DNA of 40,077 bases, taken from positions 1 to 40,077 of the forward strand of contig JAERTE010000023.1 of the NCBI GenBank assembly GCA_016845145.1. The letters are read 5' to 3'. Below are positions 33,127-39,228 of this stretch, one piece after another. The translations under genes were made by a program, and so were the position numbers. Under the pieces are notes generated by a model. The model was given only the letters and a program-made list of their open reading frames with translations, did no database searches and was not told where the DNA came from. Within the stretch, counting starts at the first letter, position 1, and the number at the start of each line of letters is the position of its first letter. The stretch comes from Rhodospirillaceae bacterium. Its GTDB lineage: Bacteria; Pseudomonadota; Alphaproteobacteria; Rhodospirillales; Casp-alpha2.

Positions 33127-33179
33127 TCTACAATTCATTTATACTTCATTAACCACCCCAAGTCTATAATTGATTTATA
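33127..33179. promoter_or_regulatory. Paired operator-like repeats between XRE gene and micro-gene operon
   Basis: TCTACAATTCATTTATA (33127-33143) and TCTATAATTGATTTATA (33163-33179) match at 15 of 17 positions, 36 bp apart. They lie in the divergent control region and overlap TATAAT-like (33165-33170) and minus-strand TATAAA-like boxes. Such an arrangement fits autoregulation by the adjacent XRE protein. Confidence 0.6.
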
Positions 33180-33192
33180 TAGTTGGCTCTAA

Positions 33193-33435
33193 ATGACAGG
33201 TTTCTCCCCACAGCAATGCAAGGCCGCGCGGTCTTTGCTCGGGCTTCATCAAGAAGAGCTTTGCAAGCTCGCCGACGTAACCATCAAGACGCTGTCAGAC
33301 TTTGAGAGCGGCAAAACCAGCCCCTACACCAGCACCCTAGACAAGCTCAGGGACGCGCTGGAGAAGGCCGGTGTGGTGTTCGTGGACCCTAACGGGTTGG
33401 GGCCGGGGGTGAGGCTCAAGGAGAGAGGTGGCTAA
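33193..33435 (+). CDS. XRE-family helix-turn-helix regulator
   Basis: This 80-aa protein has a single XRE/Cro-C1 HTH at about residues 6-60: QCKAARSLLGLHQEELCKLA, then VTIKTLSDFESGKTSPY and LDKLRDALEKAGVVFVDPNG. The last part matches a common C-terminal extension of phage-type XRE proteins. It is divergent from the micro-gene operon and has paired operator-like repeats upstream. Its stop overlaps the start of a membrane protein gene (TAATG). It is probably the repressor of this part of the island. Confidence 0.88.
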   Translation: MTGFSPQQCKAARSLLGLHQEELCKLADVTIKTLSDFESGKTSPYTSTLDKLRDALEKAGVVFVDPNGLGPGVRLKERGG

Positions 33436-34019
33436 TGCCTGAATCCAAGCAAGATAGTGGCGCTAAAATCGACATCGCTGAACTGTACAAAATCACAGTT
33501 GAAGAAGAGCACAGGGAACTTGAAACGCACCATAAACGAGTGAGTTTCTTTGCAAGCATGATTTCCGCTTTAGTAGTTGCAACCTTCGTCGGCGTTCGAT
33601 TCGCCGAACAATGGTTTGAACTTTTCATTCTATCCGCGCTCCCTGCGCTAATTATCGCGCTGTGCTACGTTGGAGAGGGGGTGTCTAAACAATTTTATGA
33701 ACGATTCCTTGCTGCAGTTACAATGCGTGCAAAAATCGAGCAATATTTAGGGCTAACTGCCGAGCGCCATCTCGAGTATCCAAGTAATTCACCAACAATT
33801 ACGTATTGGCTTGAAGAGCCTTTTGTCCCCGTACGAAACCTTCAGTCAAGGTCTGAGGGGTTTGATTACCTTGAATCCATTAATTGGTCTAAAGACAGAT
33901 TGTTCGGCGGTTATCACGGGTCGGCAAAAAAGCTCTTTGATTGGATTCGATATGCCGCGTTGGGGCTTGTTGTTATTCTTTTATTGCTCTCGCTGTTAAA
34001 ACTTATCGAGCTTATCTAA
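33435..34019 (+). CDS. Membrane protein coupled to the XRE regulator
   Basis: This 194-aa protein has a charged N-terminus, a two-helix hairpin (about 35-80, SFFASMISALVVATFVGVRF and LFILSALPALIIALCYVGEG), a soluble middle with FYERFLAAVTMRAKIEQYLGL, and one C-terminal helix (about 170-192, IRYAALGLVVILLLLSLLKL). The layout recalls SLATT/RipA-type small membrane proteins, but no motif settles it. Its start overlaps the XRE gene stop (TAATG). The coupled regulator/membrane-effector layout resembles the DUF2513 pair 3 kb away. Function is not shown by the sequence. Confidence 0.65.
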   Translation: MPESKQDSGAKIDIAELYKITVEEEHRELETHHKRVSFFASMISALVVATFVGVRFAEQWFELFILSALPALIIALCYVGEGVSKQFYERFLAAVTMRAKIEQYLGLTAERHLEYPSNSPTITYWLEEPFVPVRNLQSRSEGFDYLESINWSKDRLFGGYHGSAKKLFDWIRYAALGLVVILLLLSLLKLIELI

Positions 34020-34104
34020 CGAAAACCTAATCCGCTCCGAACTCACTCCCGCACAAGAGGCCGAACACCTCAAGCGCCGCAAGGAATTGTGGGAGGCGCG
34101 GAGG
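34018..34104 (+). pseudogene. Fragment of a ParB-like protein
   Basis: In frame, 28 residues read ENLIRSELTPAQEAEHLKRR plus KELWEARR. This matches the conserved stretch of ParB/KorB-type DNA-binding proteins (box-II-like region) after a missing N-terminus. The N-terminal part is replaced by the membrane gene ending at 34019, and the reading runs out of similarity at about 34105 where the minus-strand 179-aa gene ends. It is a truncated remnant at a recombination junction. Confidence 0.6.
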
Positions 34105-34111
34105 GTGTTGC

Positions 34112-34651
34112 TTAGCCGTCAGATTTTTTTCGCTTGGGGCTGCCGTCGAAGTTTATGATATCCCTAAAGCGCTTGGTCTGATCCGGATTGTGGAACCCCT
34201 CTGCTTCCAATACTCCCAATTCGGTTTTCAGCAACATTTCCAGGCTGTACAGCTCCGCGACCAGTTTACCTGTCTTGTTTTTGGAGAGCTTCTCCGATTG
34301 CTCTATCTTATCGTCCAAGTCCTGGAATACGATCCTCGCTCGCCGCATCTTCTCCATCCCCAAAGGGCTTATGAACAGGGCATTTTCTATCTCCCATTCA
34401 TCGAACACCTGAATTAGGTTTGTGAGGTCGTTTTTGTCGAGACCATCAGTCCATCGTTTCTTGGTGATCTGAACAAAAGCGCTATGGAGCGTCGGATATA
34501 CCTCCATCCTTTTTTGAAACAGTAACTCAGTGGCTTTGCGTTTGTATTCAAAATCCAACTTGTGGACTGCTGCCCGGACCTGCAAACGGGCGACCAAAAG
34601 AGCCACTACTCCTGAAACAAACACGCTAGCTATCGGAATATATAATTCCAT
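34112..34651 (-). CDS. Single-span helical membrane protein, 179 aa
   Basis: This protein starts at an ATG preceded by GGGGGTATGGGG. It has an N-terminal membrane helix (about 3-22, YIPIASVFVSGVVALLVARL) and a long helical cytoplasmic region with FEYKRKATELLFQKRMEVYP and FVQITKKRWTDGLDKNDLTN. The pattern (one TM then an extended helical bundle) is common among uncharacterised defence- or phage-linked proteins, but I do not recognise a named family. It lies 49 bp downstream of the secreted endonuclease gene in the same direction. An in-frame ATG at 34780 would overlap that gene and is disfavoured. Confidence 0.65.
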   Translation of the reverse strand: MELYIPIASVFVSGVVALLVARLQVRAAVHKLDFEYKRKATELLFQKRMEVYPTLHSAFVQITKKRWTDGLDKNDLTNLIQVFDEWEIENALFISPLGMEKMRRARIVFQDLDDKIEQSEKLSKNKTGKLVAELYSLEMLLKTELGVLEAEGFHNPDQTKRFRDIINFDGSPKRKKSDG

Positions 34652-34700
34652 ACCCCATACCCCCTTTTTGTTTTCAAATGCCCTGTTTGCGCGAGAAAGC

Positions 34701-35429
34701 CTACTGCCCCGTAACGAACTTATTCTCTCGTCCCATCTCTTTGGCAATCTTCTCGTGTCGTAGTTTCTCGATCTTTCCAACCGGATCGGCGGCGCTCCAT
34801 TGCTTCATCAATGCAACGTAATCCGGGGCCATTTTCAATCCGTATTGGTCGATCATGTAAAGCCATACTCTGGCGATATCACCACGAACTGATTTCATTG
34901 GCTCCGCTTTCGAACCTGTCACCTCGAAGTCACAGGCTCCATATTCCCGATCCTCACCAGCGATGATGCCATAGAGCTTATTGCTACGGTCGCCGTTCAA
35001 CTCCCCAACAGCCGGAACCAAATTGAACAGGTCGCCTTCGGCCTCATCGTAACCAGGAATGGTGCGGCATTCCTCGCGCTTCTTGTCCCGGCAATTGAAG
35101 CCGGTCGCTATCCAGTCAGCAGGAACGATGTGCTCCCACTCGATACGCAAAGGCCGGGCGTTGACCTTGCCCTTCGAAGTGATCGGCTCTTGAGCTTGAT
35201 ACCCGCACGCAAACCCGACTACCCAAAGGTTACCTCTGCGGATTTTCTTTTCTTCCGCCGTGGCCTCTCGGTAGGGGCAGTGACAATAGAAACTGGCCGG
35301 GCCGATATCCCACCAGAGCTTGGCAGCAGCCTTCTTGCCGGCGCCAAAGTCCTTCGGAGGTTCTGCGAGAGCCGGTGCGGCCAGCAACCCAACCAACACA
35401 AGAGCGATTGCCTGAACGGCCTGTTTCAT
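34701..35429 (-). CDS. Secreted endonuclease I family nuclease
   Basis: This 242-aa protein has a signal peptide (MKQAVQAIALVLVGLLAA, cleavage near ALA|EP). It carries the endonuclease I (EndA/Vvn) motif LRIEWEHIVPADW, with the catalytic His, followed by DEAEGDLFNLVPAVGELNGDRSNK, which contributes metal ligands. Paired Cys residues (CHCPYRE, FACGY, FNCRDKKREECRT, CDFEV) suggest disulfides, as expected for a periplasmic or secreted enzyme. It should cut DNA nonspecifically outside the cytoplasm. The ATG at 35429 has AGGAAGCAGG directly upstream. As island cargo, it may degrade foreign DNA or scavenge nucleotides; it is followed by a membrane-anchored unknown protein. Confidence 0.88.
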   Translation of the reverse strand: MKQAVQAIALVLVGLLAAPALAEPPKDFGAGKKAAAKLWWDIGPASFYCHCPYREATAEEKKIRRGNLWVVGFACGYQAQEPITSKGKVNARPLRIEWEHIVPADWIATGFNCRDKKREECRTIPGYDEAEGDLFNLVPAVGELNGDRSNKLYGIIAGEDREYGACDFEVTGSKAEPMKSVRGDIARVWLYMIDQYGLKMAPDYVALMKQWSAADPVGKIEKLRHEKIAKEMGRENKFVTGQ

Positions 35430-35519
35430 CCTGCTTCCTTTGTTCCTTAGCTTGTCAGTAAACCACCTAAACTGATCCACCCCATATCTGGCAACTCCGA
35501 AAAAGGGTATAGTCCATAG

Positions 35520-35678
35520 ATGGACATCCGCGATTTCCTAAATAGCTTGCTATGTTGGATCGGTCTCCATGACTACCACGTCATTGAAGCAACTTTTGGC
35601 TTTGGTGGTGGCGGCGGTGTCGAAAAGGATCAGTGCAGTCATTGTGGCAAGATTCGCACGCGCCAGGTGTCCTCGTAA
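35520..35678 (+). CDS. Small Cys/His-rich phage-type protein, 52 aa
   Basis: This is an in-frame small gene of 52 aa beginning MDIRDFLNSLLCWIGLHDYH, then VIEATFGFGGGGGVEKDQ and CSHCGKIRTRQVSS. The LLCWIGLHxxH start and terminal CxxCGKxR pair give a treble zinc-binding pattern known from many small prophage proteins (DUF1660-like). AAAAGGG lies about 12 bp upstream. It ends 3 bp before the convergent zinc-ribbon gene stop, which fits compact phage-like packing. The overlapping frame at 35569-35784 is rejected in its favour. Confidence 0.6.
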   Translation: MDIRDFLNSLLCWIGLHDYHVIEATFGFGGGGGVEKDQCSHCGKIRTRQVSS

Positions 35679-35681
35679 CAA

Positions 35682-35897
35682 TCACCACGTCGCGGCCACC
35701 ACCTGGACCGATCCGCCCTTGCCCCCACACTCGGAACACCGCGCCCGCTTGCCTATCTCGGGCAGCTCCATCTTCGGGCCGTAGCGATCCACCAGCCTGT
35801 CAACGTCCAGGTCACGACAGCGGGAACACGAATCGCAGAAGACGCGGAGGCCGTTGTCGTTTTCGACTAGGCAGGAAACAGTGGCGGGGGCATTCAC
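35682..35897 (-). CDS. Zinc-ribbon small protein, 71 aa
   Basis: This 71-aa protein has two CxxC pairs: FCDSCSRCRDLDVDRLVDRYG and ARCSECGGKGGSVQ. It is typical of small zinc-ribbon proteins on alphaproteobacterial phages and islands. The GTG at 35897 overlaps the stop of the 266-aa gene (GTGA), which supports this start over the ATG at 35954. It may bind DNA or RNA or act as an adaptor. It is convergent with the 52-aa Cys-rich gene, leaving only 3 bp between the stops. Confidence 0.65.
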   Translation of the reverse strand: MNAPATVSCLVENDNGLRVFCDSCSRCRDLDVDRLVDRYGPKMELPEIGKRARCSECGGKGGSVQVVAATW

Positions 35898-36694
35898 CAG
35901 CTCAATCGATTTCTTTTCGGATAACCAGAAAATTCCATTAAATCTTGCTCCCAATTTCTAATAATAGTTAACAACGGCCTCCTGTACTCAATATCAGATA
36001 TTAAATTGTCATCCCAAGTAAGGCCGTAGATGATATTTCTGATTTCATCGATTTTCTCGTGAATCGGAAAAACCAGGGAGTAATTGAAATCTAACGATTC
36101 TGACCCACTTTCAAATAGTTCCTCGTGCGAATAATCAGGGACTTTCTTTTTGATTTCTTCGTCAATTTCAGACATCACCAGTTTATCGACTGACTCTGAG
36201 AGGTTCTTCAACCTAAATAGCAATCGACGGCTGATGCCTTCATTTTCTGTTCGATCGTTTCTTAATTCCCCTTCAATTTTTTTTGAAAGAGAGTGAATTT
36301 TCTTCACGTGGCTATCGATTTCCGCAAGCCCAGGTTGATTGTCTGGGCGTTCCATTTCTGCACGAACGGTGACATATACAGATAGTAGTACGGAGATTCC
36401 TGAAAGAGAGAGACCAAATTGGGTCAGTTTATCTTGAAACGCATTTGTGCGTGCTTGTATATCGGCCTGAATGGTTTCAGATTCTAAGAAACTCTTTAGC
36501 TCGTCATAACTCGGTTTCTTCAAAATTTGTCTAATTCTCAAAAACTTGTCAGCGGTTTTCTCAGAAAACTCGGTGCCAATCTCGTTTGTCTCAACTTCTA
36601 AATACTCAGAAAAATGCTCTATATATCGACGTATTGTTTGATCGCTAACACCTAATCTTCTTGCGAGGTCTTCCAAGGAAATGTTGTTCGGCAT
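35894..36694 (-). CDS. MerR-like HTH protein with long helical C-terminus
   Basis: This 266-aa protein has an N-terminal MerR-like helix-turn-helix: NISLEDLARRLGVSDQTIRR, then YIEHFSEYLEVE with FLRIRQILKKPSY. After about residue 90 there is a mildly hydrophobic helix (LSLSGISVLLSVYVTV) and a long charged helical region (about 120-200, with KKIHSLSKKIEGELR and RLKNLSESVDKL). The gene is markedly more AT-rich than the core. GGAGAGGG precedes the ATG. It is coupled (GTGA) to the zinc-ribbon gene. It could be a membrane-tethered or self-associating regulator, resembling DUF3967-type plasmid or phage regulators in layout; this is not settled. Confidence 0.65.
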   Translation of the reverse strand: MPNNISLEDLARRLGVSDQTIRRYIEHFSEYLEVETNEIGTEFSEKTADKFLRIRQILKKPSYDELKSFLESETIQADIQARTNAFQDKLTQFGLSLSGISVLLSVYVTVRAEMERPDNQPGLAEIDSHVKKIHSLSKKIEGELRNDRTENEGISRRLLFRLKNLSESVDKLVMSEIDEEIKKKVPDYSHEELFESGSESLDFNYSLVFPIHEKIDEIRNIIYGLTWDDNLISDIEYRRPLLTIIRNWEQDLMEFSGYPKRNRLSW

Positions 36695-36991
36695 GTCTGC
36701 ACCCTCTCCGGCTCAAATTCATTTGTCGCTCAGCACTCGCATAGCGGACCACACCGCCAATGTTAGTGCAATCAGTTGTATTCTGTAGCCGTGGCGCTAG
36801 TCGCACTTGGAAGTGAGCATTCTCGCCGAGTTGATTAAGGCGTCAAATTTCACTTGTTGCAGAGAAAGTGTCTTGGTCGCCCCGTGGTAAAAATAATACT
36901 CAGCGCTACGCCCAGGATACATGACCATCAGTAATTCGCCACAATCCGCGCGTCTAAACATGGCCAAATACAAAGTATTTTAGCGCTGCCA
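36695..36991. other. 297-bp island gap without a supported gene
   Basis: No convincing gene is seen. A 43-codon minus-strand ORF at 36797-36928 has no clear ribosome binding site. The region probably holds the promoter of the 266-aa gene near 36700-36760 and the upstream region of the small membrane protein at 36992. Confidence 0.4.
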
Positions 36992-37210
36992 TTGGCTTGC
37001 TTTGCGCTCGGGGTAAGCTTCGCGGGCCTATCTATGATTGGTGCGATGTATAAAATCTTGGAGGAATTCCCCTCTGCATCTGGCCCAGATCGAGGCTTTA
37101 GATGGATGCCGGGCGTGTTCAGAAAAACCGGCGACCTTTTCCTGTTCGGTAGCTTGGCATGGTTTATTTTGGGGGCCTTCTCGGGAGTGCTGATTATTGC
37201 CCTCGCCTGA
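36992..37210 (+). CDS. Small membrane protein, 72 aa (start uncertain)
   Basis: The frame shows two hydrophobic helices: LALPLACFALGVSFAGLSMIGA at the N-terminus, and FLFGSLAWFILGAFSGVLIIAL at the C-terminus. A soluble loop with SASGPDRGFRWMPGVFRKTGD joins them. This layout (two helices, loop in between) fits a real small membrane protein better than chance. No ATG starts it: TTG at 36992 or CTG at 36986 are candidates, and no strong ribosome binding site is seen. An antisense reading at 36928-37365 lacks any recognisable feature and is rejected. Confidence 0.4.
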   Translation: MACFALGVSFAGLSMIGAMYKILEEFPSASGPDRGFRWMPGVFRKTGDLFLFGSLAWFILGAFSGVLIIALA

Positions 37211-37307
37211 GACAGATGATTATTCGAGGCCACCCACCTAAGAGGGCCTATTTGATTGATGTTTCTGTATGGATGATTACCCCCACCCCCATGGAGATAT
37301 AGAAGGG

Positions 37308-37437
37308 GTGTACGATGGTGCACTTGATAGGGTATTTGGGTTCGGCGGATTTCTGCGGTTTTCATTATGCCGATTTCTCCGCTTTACCGCCCTCAAGTGC
37401 ACGAAGGTGTACTTGATCAAGTGCACGATGGTGTACC
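37308..37437. repeat. Iteron-like repeats, three units GTGYACGAWGGTGYAC
   Basis: Units start at 37308, 37397 and 37421, each of two GTGYAC half-sites 10 bp apart. The second and third units join through a palindromic CTTGATCAAG. They lie partly within the 3' end of the 199-aa DNA-binding protein gene, where they encode a repeated peptide (VHHRALDQ, VHLRALEG), and partly after its stop. Confidence 0.7.
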
Positions 37438-37964
37438 GACGTTCTGTTTTTTGAGCGCCGGACGCTGGCTTGATCGTCACGCCATACCTTGATGGCTTCC
37501 GCTGTTTTTCCCTTCCATTCATTGGTTGCTGGGTTGCCGTTCCGATCCGCGTAGAACGTCAGGCGGTATTGGCTGCACTCAGTCTTGCCTCCGAAGTACC
37601 CGCCGCGCTCGGTCTGCACGAGGCCCAAAAATTCAGCCTCGGCAATTGCAGCCCTGATATGCCGCCGACCGATGCCCCATTCATGAAGCTGGTTATAGGT
37701 GGCCATCAGCGCGCCGTTTTCACGCCCGGCATGGTTCATCAACTCCACAAGCAGGAAGTCAATAAACCGCACGCAATTGATGCTGCGAAGCCGCCAAGCG
37801 GGACAGACGATTAATTCCCTCGTCAGCCACCGCCAAGGCTCACCCTGGGGAGGCGAGTTAAGCCGCTTGTCACGGCCCGTCAGTTCCCCAGAGCTTCGCC
37901 CTTTGGTGTTTATGTTTGCCGAATGCCACCATCTAAGCCGCCTCGTCGAGATACCGGGCCTCAA
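37365..37964 (-). CDS. HTH-like DNA-binding protein with C-terminal peptide repeats
   Basis: The core LTRELIVCPAWRLRSINCVR, then FIDFLLVELMNHAGRENGAL and YNQLHEWGIGRRHIRAAIAEAEFLGLVQ, matches a helix-turn-helix protein family common on alphaproteobacterial phages and islands, possibly a replication initiator. The C-terminus has two near-identical 8-residue repeats (VHHRALDQ, VHLRALEG), which coincide with the DNA repeats. A true start is uncertain: the ATG at 37964 overlaps the PC4-like gene by 32 bp, and the conserved region begins only around residue 47. It follows the PC4-like and winged-helix genes in one direction, so it is likely part of a replication or regulation module. Confidence 0.65.
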   Translation of the reverse strand: MRPGISTRRLRWWHSANINTKGRSSGELTGRDKRLNSPPQGEPWRWLTRELIVCPAWRLRSINCVRFIDFLLVELMNHAGRENGALMATYNQLHEWGIGRRHIRAAIAEAEFLGLVQTERGGYFGGKTECSQYRLTFYADRNGNPATNEWKGKTAEAIKVWRDDQASVRRSKNRTSVHHRALDQVHLRALEGGKAEKSA

Positions 37965-38154
37965 GAGTGTTCAGCGCCGATACGAGTTCCGGCAATTGAT
38001 AGGCAGACAGGTTCACGCCCTTTTTCGTAGCGTGCCATTCACCGTCATCGGCCATGAAGTAGGTTCGAATATCCAGACGCGGCATGCCTTGGAACTCGCT
38101 CACCGAGACCTGAACCCGCTCGTTGTCGTTCTTGGAAATGATGATCGGGTCCAT
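37933..38154 (-). CDS. PC4/p15-family ssDNA-binding protein
   Basis: This 73-aa protein has the transcriptional coactivator PC4 (PF02229) pattern. It begins IIISKNDNERVQVSVSEFQG, followed by RLDIRTYFMADDGEWHATKK, GVNLSAYQLPELVSALNTL. Bacterial PC4 proteins bind ssDNA and occur on phages. Length is close to a single domain. It follows the winged-helix gene (start 38154, stop of the previous gene at 38155) so translation is coupled. Its presence next to an HTH/Rep-like protein suggests a role in element DNA replication or transcription. Confidence 0.85.
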   Translation of the reverse strand: MDPIIISKNDNERVQVSVSEFQGMPRLDIRTYFMADDGEWHATKKGVNLSAYQLPELVSALNTLEARYLDEAA

Positions 38155-38475
38155 CTATGCGGCCTCCCGGCCATCTACGAGGCGCACGCGGTCTCTAAGG
38201 AAATATCGGGCATGACGACCGGCGCCCATACCCTCAACCTCGTGTTCTTCAAGCTGAGTTTCGATGTGGAGACGGTAGCGCTCGTCCTTCCGCAGGATAT
38301 CGACATAATGCGAAAGCCTGAGAGCCCATGAGGAAATCTCCAGCGCGGTAACGCCTTTGTCGCCGGCCTCGATAAGAGCTTTGAGCGTTTGCCCGTAGCG
38401 GCCCGTTGCTTCAATTTCGCGATGGTCGAAAAGCGTTAAGCCCTCGACGACCGCGCGCACAATCAATTTGCTCAT
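38155..38475 (-). CDS. Winged-helix domain protein
   Basis: This 106-aa protein resembles the phage winged-helix protein family: SKLIVRAVVEGLTLFDHREI at the N-terminus, then TLKALIEAGDKGVTALEISS with WALRLSHYVDILRKDERYRL, a usual wHTH arrangement. A C-terminal beta-hairpin (GRHARYFLRDRVRLV) is the wing. It begins by ATGA overlap with the 80-aa gene upstream and leads straight into the PC4-like gene. It probably regulates the island, or binds its DNA. Confidence 0.75.
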   Translation of the reverse strand: MSKLIVRAVVEGLTLFDHREIEATGRYGQTLKALIEAGDKGVTALEISSWALRLSHYVDILRKDERYRLHIETQLEEHEVEGMGAGRHARYFLRDRVRLVDGREAA

Positions 38476-38714
38476 GACCGCACCTCTGCAATCACAAAGC
38501 CCGCTTGCTCCGCTTTGAAACGATTAATCACCGGCGCACCATCGTTACAGGCCAGCTTGCCATTGACGATCAACAGGCCCGGCCAATGTTTCGCCAAAAT
38601 CGGGTATTTGTCGGCATCAAGGGCGGTAGCCTTGGCCGCATGGTAATTCCGCCATGCCTTAGACGGCACGGAGCATTTCTTGTTGAATTTTCGAGGGGGG
38701 GTAAGTACGTTCAT
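38472..38714 (-). CDS. Island small protein, 80 aa
   Basis: This 80-aa protein is of unknown family: MNVLTPPRKFNKKCSVPSKA, then YPILAKHWPGLLIVNGKLAC, and NRFKAEQAGFVIAEVRS. The ATG at 38714 has AAAGGA about 12 bp upstream; an in-frame ATG at 38738 would place that site inside the gene. It overlaps the winged-helix gene (ATGA) and follows the AlpA-like gene after a hairpin. Its position in a regulatory/replication operon suggests a DNA-linked role, but nothing in it proves that. Confidence 0.6.
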   Translation of the reverse strand: MNVLTPPRKFNKKCSVPSKAWRNYHAAKATALDADKYPILAKHWPGLLIVNGKLACNDGAPVINRFKAEQAGFVIAEVRS

Positions 38715-38751
38715 CTGGATACGTCCTTTCAGTATCACTGCAAAGAATCAG

Positions 38752-38788
38752 GAAGCCCGGCGCCGCAAACGCCGGGTTTTCGCTTCCT
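38752..38788. terminator. Hairpin between AlpA-like gene and downstream operon
   Basis: CCCGGCG (38757-38763) pairs with CGCCGGG (38771-38777) around a 7-base loop, followed by TTTT on the plus strand. Outer arms GGAAG (38752-38756) and CTTCC also pair. It directly follows the stop of the minus-strand AlpA-like gene and may attenuate read-through. Confidence 0.5.
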
Positions 38789-39020
38789 AGGCCGCGCAAG
38801 CGGCTTCGTTCTTCTTCGGTTTCGGGGGAGTTTTCGCGCCATTCTCAATGACGTAACGGATCGACGCTGAACGGATCAGGCGTTTGTTCCCGATTTTCAC
38901 GGACTCAAGCGTTCCGTTTTTGAGAAGGGCGAATATGGTGGTTTCACCGATGCCCAACCGGCGCATAGCCTCGCGGACTGGCACTAATTCGGGTTCAGGG
39001 AGATGAGTAGTGGTTTTCAT
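38787..39020 (-). CDS. AlpA/MerR-like helix-turn-helix protein (excisionase-type)
   Basis: This 77-aa protein carries a MerR-like/AlpA DNA-binding domain: VPVREAMRRLGIGETTIFAL, then LLKNGTLESVKIGNKRLIRS and a basic tail (AKTPPKPKKNEAACAA). This is the standard excisionase/regulator fold of integrase-neighbour genes. The ATG at 39020 is preferred; the in-frame ATGs at 39032 and 39170 lie in the control region, which has a strong palindrome. It is two genes away from the integrase remnant. It likely once served as directionality factor or promoter activator. Confidence 0.8.
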   Translation of the reverse strand: MKTTTHLPEPELVPVREAMRRLGIGETTIFALLKNGTLESVKIGNKRLIRSASIRYVIENGAKTPPKPKKNEAACAA

Positions 39021-39228
39021 ATGATACTCCATCGTTTTGCCGGTCGCGCTCTGCTTGCGGCGGGTTGCGTGAAGCGGCGTGGTGCCGCGAACTACGATGG
39101 AGATTGATGAGGAAATGTATCTGGCGCTACGTTGACAGGGTGTCACCAACGCACAATAGAGGGGTGACACCCCTCTATATTTATTTGATATTTCAATAAG
39201 TTAAGGGGCGTCACCCTTTGCCGGGAAA
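39021..39228. promoter_or_regulatory. Control region with 23-bp palindrome and GGGTGWCACC motifs
   Basis: A perfect dyad with 11-bp arms around one central base lies at 39156-39178 (ATAGAGGGGTG / CACCCCTCTAT). Related motifs GGGTGTCACC (near 39138) and GGCGTCACCC (near 39206) flank it. An AT-rich stretch (39177-39203) probably contains the promoter for the minus-strand AlpA-like operon. Confidence 0.55.

Noticed and set aside
35569..35784. 71-aa plus-strand ORF
   Set aside because: It overlaps both the Cys-rich 52-aa gene in another frame and the zinc-ribbon gene on the other strand, and its composition is Arg/Pro-rich like a shadow.
36797..36928. 43-codon minus-strand ORF ending LTSKCD
   Set aside because: It is in a gap and has plausible codons, but no ribosome binding site and no similarity to anything known, so it is left out of the gene list.
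37211..37264. Possible terminator AGGCC/GGCCT after the small membrane protein
   Set aside because: The stem is only 5 bp with a long loop and there is no convincing T tract.
36928..37365. 145-aa minus-strand ORF
   Set aside because: No domain, skewed composition and overlap with the two-helix small membrane protein on the plus strand and the iteron region; it looks like a shadow frame.
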